From: UBA6022 sp035704495
GTDB taxonomy: Bacteria; Patescibacteriota; Saccharimonadia; Saccharimonadales; Saccharimonadaceae
Length of the DNA: 19,225 nucleotides
Direction of reading: 5' to 3'
Assembly (NCBI GenBank): GCA_035704495.1
Contig: DASSWW010000030.1
Span: 1 to 19,225, forward strand
Position numbers and translations under genes: made by a program
The notes under the pieces: model-generated
What the model was told of the DNA's origin: nothing
Databases searched by the model: none
What the model saw: the letters and a program-made list of their open reading frames with translations, nothing else
Part shown: piece after piece, positions 1 to 5,803 of the stretch
How the letters are laid out: every line of letters begins with the position of its first letter
Position numbering within the stretch: the stretch's first letter is position 1

Positions 1-354
1 GAGCAGCTAGCCACCAAGGGCCTGACCGAAAAGATTGCTTTTGATCGATTGCAGCGTGAGCTTGGTCCGGCGTGGCCCTCATTGATGGGTCTGGTGCATG
101 ATTACGAACTTCTTAAAGATGCTGAAGCACGTTTTGTCAAACTGTTTGATAAATGCGACCCGGCATTCACGCATTGTGAAAATCGCGGGGCGGCGCTACG
201 CGACATGGGGATTTTTAACGAAGCCGACTACGATGCAAATTCGCAGACAGCAGATGAGCGTCTCCGGCTTTATGCTGAAGAATTTCCCGATGTAATGGCA
301 ATTCGCCAAAATCTTTGCCGACGAGTAGCCGACGCGGCCTATCCTCCTGTATAA
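1..354 (+). CDS. HD-domain phosphohydrolase, C-terminal part (5' truncated by window)
   Basis: The reading frame is open from base 1 to a TAA at 352-354, giving 117 residues without a start, so the gene begins outside the window. A TTG at 49 is only an internal in-frame codon. The segment reading EARFVKLFDKCDP followed by a Gly/Asn-rich turn resembles the second half of YfbR-type HD-domain nucleotide hydrolases, where a Glu-Ala-x-Phe-Val helix leads into an Asp-Lys pair. The HD metal motif itself lies upstream and cannot be seen. The substrate is unknown; the family includes 5'-deoxynucleotidases. The stop codon overlaps the -10 box of the next gene, which starts 9 bases downstream. The family call is inferred from a short recognisable stretch and is moderate; that this is coding is well supported by the long open frame. 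Confidence 0.7.
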   Translation, partial: EQLATKGLTEKIAFDRLQRELGPAWPSLMGLVHDYELLKDAEARFVKLFDKCDPAFTHCENRGAALRDMGIFNEADYDANSQTADERLRLYAEEFPDVMAIRQNLCRRVADAAYPPV

Positions 355-355
355 T
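350..355 (+). promoter_or_regulatory. -10 box TATAAT just upstream of the S2P protease gene
   Basis: A perfect TATAAT spans the stop codon of the upstream gene. Only 8 bases separate it from the ATG at 364, so a transcript starting 7-8 bases after the box would be leaderless or nearly so. No -35 element is evident. Confidence 0.5.
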
Positions 356-363
356 AGGCCTAG

Positions 364-1014
364 ATGAATATTGAATATATTGTTATTGTCATCGTGGTGA
401 TTTTGTTTTCTATGACGCTGCACGAAGCGATGCATGCGTTTATGGGCTATTGGTTAGGTGATGACACCGCCAAGGCGCAAGGGCGACTTACGCTAAATCC
501 TATTAAACACATTGATCCATTTTTAACGCTTTTATTGCCACTCGTATTAGCCATAATTGGAGCGCCAATCTTTGGTGGTGCCAAGCCAGTACCATTCAAT
601 CCTGATAGAGTGCGGTATGGCGAATGGGGTGCGGCGTTAGTTGCGATTTCCGGGCCTCTAACAAACTTGTTGATTGCGTTTGTTGTTTTTGGCATTTCGG
701 TGCTTCTTGGGCAACCAGTCGACCTGTTCGCGCTGCCGCAGGACTTAACAGGCCTCATCCTTAACGTGGCTGTCTTGGTGAACCTTGGTTTCTTCGTATT
801 CAATATTTTGCCGATTCCACCACTAGACGGTTCACGAGTTTTATATGCGCTTGCCCCCGAATTTATCCGTCGGATTATGGAAGCTATCGAGCGCTTTGGT
901 ATCATTCTTGTTTTTCTGATTATCTTTGTGGCAAGCGCTGGAATCGGTGCACTTATGTTAGCGATGATTCAGTTTTTCCTCGGTCTGTTCCGAGCTGCCT
1001 TTGGCCTTTTCTAA
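364..1014 (+). CDS. Site-2 protease family (M50) membrane metalloprotease
   Basis: This 216-aa protein is a polytopic intramembrane zinc metalloprotease of the S2P/M50 family, which cleaves membrane-embedded substrates such as anti-sigma factors or signal-peptide remnants. The zinc motif HEAMH is at residues 20-24 within the first hydrophobic segment, and the second conserved motif, NILPIPPLDG, is at 148-157 with the metal-binding Asp at 155. Further hydrophobic segments lie at about 53-70, 88-115, 130-150 and 175-210. There is no PDZ domain, so it belongs to the small compact S2P class common in bacteria and archaea. The ATG is chosen because it gives the usual short N-terminus just before HExxH. 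No Shine-Dalgarno is present, and a -10 box 8 bases upstream suggests leaderless translation. The physiological substrate is not indicated by the neighbours. Confidence 0.93.
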   Translation: MNIEYIVIVIVVILFSMTLHEAMHAFMGYWLGDDTAKAQGRLTLNPIKHIDPFLTLLLPLVLAIIGAPIFGGAKPVPFNPDRVRYGEWGAALVAISGPLTNLLIAFVVFGISVLLGQPVDLFALPQDLTGLILNVAVLVNLGFFVFNILPIPPLDGSRVLYALAPEFIRRIMEAIERFGIILVFLIIFVASAGIGALMLAMIQFFLGLFRAAFGLF

Positions 1015-1023
1015 GCTTGAGAG

Positions 1024-1032
1024 TGATATAAT
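1024..1032 (+). promoter_or_regulatory. Extended -10 promoter (TGA-TATAAT) for the RNA at 1037-1192
   Basis: TGA immediately precedes a perfect TATAAT at 1027-1032, an extended -10 element. The expected start, about 1038-1040, coincides with the 5' strand of the closing stem of the downstream structured RNA. No good -35 is seen. Confidence 0.65.
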
Positions 1033-1036
1033 AAAA

Positions 1037-1192
1037 GAGTCCCAGGACACACCTAGATGTATATGATTTTCCTGAATATCATATTTGATAGGAAGCTCGA
1101 ATGGTCTACTTCCGTGGAAGTGGATTGAGAGCATCCACCTTGCTAAACCGCGGGGAATATCGAGCATCGACAGTACTGTTCTGGGACTTTTT
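1037..1192 (+). ncRNA. Unassigned structured RNA (~155 nt) with paired ends
   Basis: No coding frame fills this gap, but it folds clearly by eye. The ends form a helix of up to 16 bp (1034-1049 with 1177-1192, two G-U pairs), of which GUCCCAG/CUGGGAC is perfect; it runs into a U-tract, so it may also be the terminator. Inside, CCTA 1052-1055 pairs with TAGG 1089-1092 and ATATGAT 1061-1067 with ATCATAT 1078-1084 (one hairpin with an internal loop). GCTCGA 1095-1100 pairs with TCGAGC 1160-1165, enclosing the hairpin TCTACTTC/GAAGTGGA (1105-1112, 1117-1124). An alternative helix, GTGGAT/ATCCAC (1120-1125, 1133-1138), competes with the latter. An extended -10 promoter sits at the right distance. 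It lacks SRP RNA, tRNA and RNase P signatures, and the layout does not look like a simple 6S rod. The family is unknown to me. Confidence 0.6.
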
Positions 1193-1208
1193 GATTGATG
1201 CTGATAAA

Positions 1209-1217
1209 TGCTATATT
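1209..1217 (+). promoter_or_regulatory. Possible extended -10 (TGC-TATATT) for the Nudix-RNase H gene
   Basis: TGC followed by TATATT (1212-1217) lies downstream of the RNA's terminal stem and about 55 bases before the ATG at 1273. It would allow separate transcription and argues for the downstream start codon. The -35 region is poor. Confidence 0.3.
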
Positions 1218-1272
1218 TCTAAAACATGCCGCTAATGGTAGACTAAAAGAAGAGATTGATACACACAAACAT

Positions 1273-2142
1273 ATGAAACAACATATCGCAACCCGAGCAA
1301 TTATCCGTAAAGATGGCAAAACGTTGCTACTGCGTCGGTCTAATGGCCGAGAAGCAATTCTCGGTAAGTATGAGCTACCTGGTGGTAAACTAGCTTACGG
1401 TGAACAACCTAAAGATGCCATCGAACGCTACGTTAAAGAGGCAACAGGTTTGGTGGTTCAGACGGCACAACTGTTTGATGTTGTGACGTACATTGATCAT
1501 GACAATCGTGATACACAATATGTCTTTATTCTTTATCTTGTCAGTTTAGTAGCAAGCGGAGCTAAAATAAGGTTAAGCCAGAACTATAATCGTTATGCTT
1601 GGGAAAAGATGTCAAATATACATCAAGAAGAAGTGACCGAGTCAACTACTTTGCTGTTGGGAATGACACAACAACAAATTCAATCTGTTAGTATGCAAGA
1701 TATAGCTGATGATGTTATTAATACATCAGACGTTTCACGCGTTATTGTGTACTCTGATGGCGGGTCGCGTGGCAACCCTGGACCGTCTTCGGCAGGATTT
1801 ATTATTATGAATAATTACGACCACGTATTGCACGAGGGCGGTATGTATCTTGGCGTTACTACGAATAATCAGGCGGAATATCATGGTGTTCGTCTGGGCT
1901 TAGAGAAGGCCTTAGAGATTGGCGCGCGGACAGTTGATTTTCGGATTGATAGTTTGTTGGTAGTAAATCAGATGAACGGTGTCTACAAGATTAAAAACCG
2001 TGAACTGTGGCCAATCAATGAACGTATCCGAGAGTTGGTTGCACAATTCGATAAAGTAACCTTTACGCATGTAAAACGAGAGTTTAATCAGTTAGCTGAT
2101 GGCATTGTGAATAAGATTCTCAACGCTCATCAGAGCGAGTAG
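1273..2142 (+). CDS. Nudix domain (degenerate) fused to RNase HI
   Basis: From ATG 1273 the product is 289 aa with two domains. Residues 1-130 form a Nudix fold: the Nudix box is at 38-60 with Gly38 and Glu44 in place, but the usual REUXEE reads RYVKEA, leaving only Glu56 of the three catalytic glutamates. Residues 156-285 form a type 1 RNase H domain (RVT_3-like) with SDGGSRGNPG (Asp162), NNQAEYHG (Glu202), Asp226 in the FRIDSLLV segment and Asp276 in NQLADG, so all four DEDD residues are present. The RNase H half should cleave RNA in RNA-DNA hybrids in the cytoplasm; the Nudix half may bind rather than hydrolyse nucleotides. Starts at TTG 1195 or ATG 1198 are in frame, but they would overlap the upstream RNA's terminator and extend before the usual Nudix beginning. 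No clear Shine-Dalgarno supports either. Confidence 0.88.
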   Translation: MKQHIATRAIIRKDGKTLLLRRSNGREAILGKYELPGGKLAYGEQPKDAIERYVKEATGLVVQTAQLFDVVTYIDHDNRDTQYVFILYLVSLVASGAKIRLSQNYNRYAWEKMSNIHQEEVTESTTLLLGMTQQQIQSVSMQDIADDVINTSDVSRVIVYSDGGSRGNPGPSSAGFIIMNNYDHVLHEGGMYLGVTTNNQAEYHGVRLGLEKALEIGARTVDFRIDSLLVVNQMNGVYKIKNRELWPINERIRELVAQFDKVTFTHVKREFNQLADGIVNKILNAHQSE

Positions 2143-2144
2143 GG

Positions 2145-2150
2145 TATAAT
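2145..2150 (+). promoter_or_regulatory. -10 box (TATAAT) for rnpB
   Basis: A perfect TATAAT begins three bases after the stop codon of the RNase H fusion gene. A start 7 bases downstream is exactly the first base of helix P1 of RNase P RNA at 2157. No convincing -35. Confidence 0.6.
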
Positions 2151-2156
2151 GGTCCC

Positions 2157-2492
2157 TAGGCAGTTCGTTAGGCGATCGCTTATGACGAAAGTCATGAGAG
2201 GAAAGTCCGGGCAGTATAGGACATGACAGTCGCTAACGGCGACCGAAGGTGACTTTAGGGAAAGTGCCACAGAAACGAAACTACCCGTAAAAGGGAAAAG
2301 GTGAAACGAGTGAGGTAAGAGCTCACAGCATTCCGTGGTGACACGGCGTGAAGGTAAACCCTGTCAGCTGCAAGGAGATCTACGTAAAGGGCGGTCCGTC
2401 CGTAGGTTGCTACCCGCTTGACTGTGCAGGCAACTGTACGGCTAGATAGATGATCGTCCGCGACAAAACCCGGCTTATCGACGGACTGCCTA
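2157..2492 (+). ncRNA. rnpB: RNase P RNA (type A-like)
   Basis: This is the catalytic RNA of RNase P, which removes 5' leaders from tRNA precursors and from tmRNA. The universally conserved block GAGGAAAGTCCGGGC is at 2198-2212, the ACAGAAA element is near 2269-2275, and the 3' conserved block ACCCGGCTTATCG is at 2468-2480. The ends pair as helix P1 (TAGGCAGT 2157-2164 with ACTGCCTA 2485-2492), and a P3-like hairpin TATGAC-GAAA-GTCAT lies at 2181-2195. The length of about 336 nt is ordinary. It has a -10 box directly upstream and a strong bidirectional terminator directly downstream. The exact ends are set from P1 and may differ by a few bases. Confidence 0.97.
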
Positions 2493-2495
2493 TTT

Positions 2496-2521
2496 AAAAA
2501 CCACCCTGCAGGGTGGTTTTT
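2496..2521. terminator. Bidirectional rho-independent terminator between rnpB and rplT
   Basis: An essentially perfect palindrome: A5, then CCACCC-TGCA-GGGTGG, then T5, flanked by further symmetrical TTT/AAA. A GC-rich stem with a T-tract on both sides ends rnpB on the plus strand and the infC-rpmI-rplT operon on the minus strand. Confidence 0.93.
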
Positions 2522-2547
2522 AAATTAGTAAGGAGCTACCAGTGCGA

Positions 2548-2892
2548 TTACGCTTTTGTGCTCTTTACGACAGCGGCGAAAGCTGCAGGTTCATTAACTG
2601 CTAACTCGGCTAGCACCTTGCGGTCTAATTCGATGTTGGCGTTTTTTAGGCCAGCAATCAATTTACCATAAGTTGTGCCTTGTTCGCGGGCAGCCGCATT
2701 AATGCGGGTAATCCATAGACCACGCAAATCACGCTTTTTATTGCGACGATCGCGGTAGGAATACTGCAACGCTTTGATAACAGCTTGTTTAGCAAGACGG
2801 TATGAGCGCGTGCGATTGTGCTGCATACCTTTTGCTAATTTTAAAATCTTTTTGTGCTTAGCGCGTGCGGTGACGCCTCTTTTTACTCGCAT
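2548..2892 (-). CDS. rplT: 50S ribosomal protein L20
   Basis: The 114-aa product is a normal-length bL20: MRVKRGVTARAKHKKILK at the N-terminus, the basic helix with RNKKRDLRGLWITRINAA near residues 50-67, and the globular C-terminal half. L20 binds 23S rRNA early in 50S assembly and in several bacteria represses its own operon. It is the last gene of infC-rpmI-rplT. Its Shine-Dalgarno AGGAG overlaps the last codons of rpmI, and only one base lies between the rpmI stop and the rplT ATG, so translation is probably coupled. Transcription ends at the palindromic terminator 2496-2521. Confidence 0.98.
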   Translation of the reverse strand: MRVKRGVTARAKHKKILKLAKGMQHNRTRSYRLAKQAVIKALQYSYRDRRNKKRDLRGLWITRINAAAREQGTTYGKLIAGLKNANIELDRKVLAELAVNEPAAFAAVVKSTKA

Positions 2893-2893
2893 A

Positions 2894-3088
2894 TTATACT
2901 CCTAACGCTCGCTTAACGTTTTTAGCCATGCTACCGGTAACGGTGGCAGTGGTGTTGATAGCGCGCTTGCGGCTTTTGCTCTTTTTGGCGAGCATATGGC
3001 CACCAAATGCGCGACGACGGGTCAATTTACCAGTACTGGTAATCTTGATCCGCTTGGCGGTACCTTTGTGGGTCTTTAATTTTGGCAT
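2894..3088 (-). CDS. rpmI: 50S ribosomal protein L35
   Basis: The 64-aa product starts MPKLKTHKGTAKRIKITSTG, the bL35 signature, and contains the basic RRRAFGGHMLAKKSKSRKR stretch. It is a structural protein of the large subunit. Its ATG overlaps the infC stop by one base in the arrangement TAATG, and a full AAGGAG Shine-Dalgarno sits in the end of infC, which fits coupled translation in the conserved infC-rpmI-rplT operon. Confidence 0.98.
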   Translation of the reverse strand: MPKLKTHKGTAKRIKITSTGKLTRRRAFGGHMLAKKSKSRKRAINTTATVTGSMAKNVKRALGV

Positions 3089-3594
3089 TATTTACTCCTT
3101 ACTACTATGCTCAGATTGCGACCAGCCATCTGAGGCTTTTGCTCTACTATTGCTTCATCTTCCAAAAGGGCAGCGATTTTATCAATCATAACGTATCCTA
3201 ATTCTTTGTGGGCCATCTCGCGACCACGGTAAAATATTTGGATACGCACCTTGTGTCCGGCCGCTAGAAACTCACGAATCTTGCGAAGCTTGATTTCTAA
3301 ATCACCTGAACCGATTTTTAGCCCGAATCGCATTTGTTTTAGCTCGCTAGGCTTGCTATTTTTCTTGCTTTTCTGCAGCTCTTTCATCTTTTGGTACTGG
3401 TATTTACCCCAGTCAACGATTTTTACAACCGGCGGTGCGGCGTTCGGTGAAATCTCAACGAGGTCGACGCCAGCTTCTTCGGCTGTCTTGAGCGCATCAC
3501 TGCGACTCATGATACCTAGTTGCTCTCCGTCGGAACCAATGACGCGTAGTTCATCAGCTCTGATTGCCTCATTGATACGAATTGATTTACTGAT
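3088..3594 (-). CDS. infC: Translation initiation factor IF-3, probable AUC start
   Basis: IF-3 binds the 30S subunit, prevents 50S joining and proofreads the start codon. The product has the N-domain (SIRINEAIRADELRVIGSDGEQLGI), a Lys-rich linker around residues 80-95 and the C-domain (LRKIREFLAAGHKVRIQIFYRGREM). Translating from ATC at 3594-3592 gives 168 aa with the family's normal N-terminus. This ATC lies 7 bases after a strong AAAAGGAGA (3609-3601). A TTG at 3621 would give a 177-aa form, but it has no Shine-Dalgarno and would place the AGGAGA inside the coding region. IF-3 genes in many bacteria use AUU or AUC starts, through which IF-3 represses its own synthesis; the same is inferred here. 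It is the first gene of the operon with rpmI and rplT. Confidence 0.95.
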   Translation of the reverse strand: MSKSIRINEAIRADELRVIGSDGEQLGIMSRSDALKTAEEAGVDLVEISPNAAPPVVKIVDWGKYQYQKMKELQKSKKNSKPSELKQMRFGLKIGSGDLEIKLRKIREFLAAGHKVRIQIFYRGREMAHKELGYVMIDKIAALLEDEAIVEQKPQMAGRNLSIVVRSK

Positions 3595-3600
3595 TGCTGG

Positions 3601-3609
3601 TCTCCTTTT
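3601..3609 (-). promoter_or_regulatory. Shine-Dalgarno of infC (AAAAGGAGA) that decides the AUC start
   Basis: On the minus strand AAAAGGAGA is followed after seven bases by ATC (3594). No ATG, GTG or TTG lies at usable distance downstream of it in this frame, so the site points to a non-standard start codon. Confidence 0.75.
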
Positions 3610-3646
3610 GTAAGTCCGCAATAATTTTAAGCGTTACTCATAGGTC

Positions 3647-3675
3647 ATTCTACCAGATATGCGACAGAGGTTCAA
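3647..3675 (-). promoter_or_regulatory. Promoter of the infC-rpmI-rplT operon
   Basis: The minus strand has TTGAAC (3675-3670), a 17-base spacer and TAGAAT (3652-3647), with TGG just upstream of the -10. The expected start near 3640 gives a leader of about 45 nt before the AUC codon. The -35 box contains the TGA stop of comM. Confidence 0.75.
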
Positions 3676-5192
3676 GTGCTTTGTCTATATTGCAACGCTT
3701 CGCTGATGTGTTGGGTGGTGATAACATCACTATTATCTAGGTCGGCAATTGTTTGTGCGACTCGGATAACTTTGAAATAGCTACGCGCACTGAGATTGAG
3801 CCGGTCAGTAGCGGTGCCTAACAATTGGCGGACTTCCGCAGACAATACTAAGCCATTTTTGATGTCTCGGGTGGTTAAATTACTGTTGTTTTTAATACTA
3901 TTTTTATATCTGTTACGTTGTTTCATCGTGGCGATATTGATTATGTTTAGAGCAGATTCTTGTTGTTTTTTATGCATCGTAGTTTGGTCAAGCAGTGTAT
4001 CGTTTGCTACTCGCGACACATTAACGATAAGGTCAATACGATCCATTAATGGCCCAGATAGTCGTTTTTGGTACGCCAAGATTTGACCACTACTACAGCT
4101 ACATTCTTTAACGGCATCTCCAAAGAAGCCACATGGACAAGGATTCATGGTTGCGACGAGCATAAAGTCTGCTGGATAGACGGCATGACCATTAGCGCGG
4201 CTGACAGAAATTTTTCTATCTTCTAGCGGCTGACGCAAGGCTTCTAGTGCGGTACGCGGATACTCAGGTATCTCATCAAGAAATAACACTCCCAGATGCG
4301 CCAAGCTAATCTCACCTGGTTTTGGGTGGGCGCCACCACCAACCAGAGCGACACGGCTTGCAGTGTGGTGGGGCGAGCGAAAGGGTCGAGCGGTTACGAT
4401 TTCGTTGACCGCTTCGCCCGACAGACTGTGTAGCTTGGTGACAGCTATCTTCTCATCTGCAAGCAGAGGAGGGAGTAGGCCAGTCAGGGCGCGGGCAAGC
4501 ATGGTTTTACCTGTTCCGGGCGGGCCAGTTAAAAGGATGTTGTGATGACCAGCGGCCGCAATAATAAGTGCCCGCTTAGCTTGTTCCTGGCCATGTACGT
4601 CATCGAGCGTAGGTGTATCGAGTAATAATATTGGTTGTTCTGTAGCGAGTAATGGGACATGAGGTAAAAGCCGTACCTCTTGCTTTAGGTGGAGGTAGAG
4701 TGATTTTAATGAATCAACTCCGATGACAATGATTCCGTCGACGAGGCTGGCTTGCTCGATATTGGCCGTAGGTAGATAGACGTATGTCATGCCTGCTTTT
4801 TTGGCTGTTTCTGCGATAGTAATCGCTCCTTTGATAGGTCGTAAGCTGCCATCAAGGGCTAATTCGCCAGCAAAAGCAGCCTGGCTGACTTCTGTCTGTC
4901 GAAGCTGGCCACTACTTGTTAGGATAGCAAGGGCAATCGGTAGATCATAATGTGTCCCATCCTTTGGAAGCTCGGCCGGCGCAAGGTTAATCGTGATTCT
5001 TTTGGTAGGGTACTCGAGTAGGGAGTTGATGATTGCGCTTTTTACGCGTTCTTTGGCTTCGTCGATCGCTTTGTTGCCAAGTCCAACAATTTGTAATGTC
5101 GGTAAGCCTTTTGTCGCATCGCTCTCCACCTCTATTAAGTGGCCTTCAAATCCTACCGGTGCGGCTGACAATATCTTAGCGACTGCTGACAT
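3672..5192 (-). CDS. comM: YifB/ComM family Mg-chelatase-like AAA+ ATPase
   Basis: The 506-aa product matches the length of ComM, a hexameric helicase that promotes branch migration of incoming DNA during natural transformation. In order: an N-terminal Lon-protease-like fold (about 1-170, with the PKDGTHYDLPIALAIL motif at 76-91), the AAA+ core with Walker A GPPGTGKT at 223-230 and Walker B VLFLDE at 302-307, and a CPCG...CSC cysteine cluster (Cys352, 354, 364, 366) followed by MDRID. The C-terminal Mg_chelatase_C part ends with the usual arginine-rich helix region. The frame stays open to an ATG at 5255, but the family N-terminus begins at MSAVAKILSA (5192), and the longer form would run across the divergent tmRNA promoter. 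No clear Shine-Dalgarno is visible. The stop overlaps the infC promoter. Confidence 0.95.
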   Translation of the reverse strand: MSAVAKILSAAPVGFEGHLIEVESDATKGLPTLQIVGLGNKAIDEAKERVKSAIINSLLEYPTKRITINLAPAELPKDGTHYDLPIALAILTSSGQLRQTEVSQAAFAGELALDGSLRPIKGAITIAETAKKAGMTYVYLPTANIEQASLVDGIIVIGVDSLKSLYLHLKQEVRLLPHVPLLATEQPILLLDTPTLDDVHGQEQAKRALIIAAAGHHNILLTGPPGTGKTMLARALTGLLPPLLADEKIAVTKLHSLSGEAVNEIVTARPFRSPHHTASRVALVGGGAHPKPGEISLAHLGVLFLDEIPEYPRTALEALRQPLEDRKISVSRANGHAVYPADFMLVATMNPCPCGFFGDAVKECSCSSGQILAYQKRLSGPLMDRIDLIVNVSRVANDTLLDQTTMHKKQQESALNIINIATMKQRNRYKNSIKNNSNLTTRDIKNGLVLSAEVRQLLGTATDRLNLSARSYFKVIRVAQTIADLDNSDVITTQHISEALQYRQST

Positions 5193-5234
5193 AATGCTTG
5201 TAGTTAAGCACACCTGGTATCTGTCTGTAAATAA

Positions 5235-5243
5235 TGGTATACT
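5235..5243 (+). promoter_or_regulatory. Extended -10 promoter (TGG-TATACT) of ssrA
   Basis: TGG precedes TATACT at 5238-5243. A start near 5250 leaves a short 5' leader that RNase P would remove before the mature end GGGGCUG at 5259. The -35 is weak. Confidence 0.6.
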
Positions 5244-5258
5244 AATACTGTTCATGTT

Positions 5259-5661
5259 GGGGCTGAATTTAGCTTTCGACAGAGGGAATTTAACAGATTA
5301 TTTTGCAAGCCGACCATACACGTACGTATATTTTTAATTGCAACAAAACTTGCATCAGTAAAAGCTAGTCTGCAGAGCGCTTTCGCGTTTCCAAAGCTAG
5401 CCTTTGCGCCAATCGCAGCCTAATACGCTGTGGTCATCATTCGTTCGCAGGTGACATAGCGGCGAGTGGTGTTATATACCCATGTCACTTACTTTTATAG
5501 TGCGCAGTGGCACTGTAAAAGAAAACTTTACCACGCGACTTATCGAACATTTTTGTTTATCTTTTAGTTCGAGCAGTCGTAAACAATCAAGACAAACTAT
5601 GCTTGTAGACGAATAATCCGTTACCTTTTGGACCGGGGGGCAGTGCCCCGCAGCTCCACCA
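5259..5661 (+). ncRNA. ssrA: tmRNA (transfer-messenger RNA)
   Basis: tmRNA rescues stalled ribosomes by acting as alanyl-tRNA and then as a short mRNA that tags the incomplete protein for proteolysis, with SmpB. The 5' end GGGGCTGAATTTAGCTTTCGACAGAG (first 7 bases 5259-5265) and the 3' end CAGCTCCACCA (5651-5661) are near-identical to known tmRNAs. They form the acceptor stem, including the G3-U70 pair recognised by alanyl-tRNA synthetase. CCA is encoded. GCAAGCCGA near 5305-5313 matches the conserved region before the first pseudoknot, and ACTATGCTTGTAGA near 5596-5609 matches the conserved 3' segment. The T-stem CGGGG/CCCCG (5634-5638, 5646-5650) is intact, but its loop reads GGCAGTG instead of TTCRANY, which is very odd. 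A terminator follows at 5672. Confidence 0.93.
5340..5423 (+). other. Predicted tmRNA tag reading frame
   Basis: The only extended frame in the mRNA-like part starts at a GCA resume codon (5340) and stops at TAA (5421-5423). It encodes 27 residues beginning ATKLASVKAS and ending KLAFAPIAA. The Ala-Ala end and the Ala start are typical of proteolysis tags; the length is above the common 10-15. The other two frames stop within ten codons. GCA at 5352 or GCT at 5364 are possible later resume codons in the same frame. Confidence 0.65.
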
Positions 5662-5671
5662 ATTTGAATAT

Positions 5672-5699
5672 AAATATCACCATGTCGGTGATATTTTTT
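5672..5699 (+). terminator. Rho-independent terminator of ssrA
   Basis: A 10-bp stem AAATATCACC/GGTGATATTT (5672-5681, 5687-5696) with a five-base loop runs into further T residues, eleven bases after the encoded CCA end. Confidence 0.85.
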
Positions 5700-5728
5700 A
5701 TGTGCTTGAGCAAAAAATGACGCAAAAT

Positions 5729-5759
5729 AAAACAACCACCTGCGAGTAGTGGTTGTTTT
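5729..5759. terminator. Second terminator-like hairpin, bidirectional
   Basis: An 11-bp perfect stem AAAACAACCAC/GTGGTTGTTTT (5729-5739, 5749-5759) with a nine-base loop. It has A/T tracts on both sides, so it could back up the ssrA terminator or stop minus-strand transcription arriving from the noncoding block to the right. Confidence 0.75.
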
Positions 5760-5797
5760 GTGTGGAGTTTTTGAGTGCTGTTTATTTTTGGCTTCTG

Positions 5798-5803
5798 TAT
5801 AAT
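5798..5803 (+). promoter_or_regulatory. Orphan -10 box TATAAT
   Basis: A perfect TATAAT without an evident -35, downstream of the second hairpin. It would drive transcription into the noncoding block and over a Shine-Dalgarno-like AGGAG at 5814-5818. In DNA this AT-rich it could be chance. Confidence 0.3.

Noticed and set aside
447..905. 152-aa frame antisense to the S2P protease gene
   Set aside because: Shadow frame of a well-supported membrane protease.
1137..1187. T-box-like sequence (ACCGCGG followed by a GGGAC-T5 stem)
   Set aside because: The canonical GGGUGGNACCGCG is absent, the terminator's other arm is at the transcript's 5' end, and the gene downstream is not amino-acid related.
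1037..1192. SRP RNA or 6S RNA as identity of the structured RNA
   Set aside because: No GUCAGG...GGAA...AGCAGC SRP domain, and the fold looks branched rather than the single rod with a central bubble expected of 6S RNA; 6S cannot be wholly excluded.
5193..5255. 21-residue N-terminal extension of comM
   Set aside because: It overlaps the divergent ssrA promoter and precedes the normal YifB/ComM N-terminus.
5472..5735. 87-aa frame on the minus strand
   Set aside because: It lies antisense to the 3' part of tmRNA and its terminator and shows no protein-like features.
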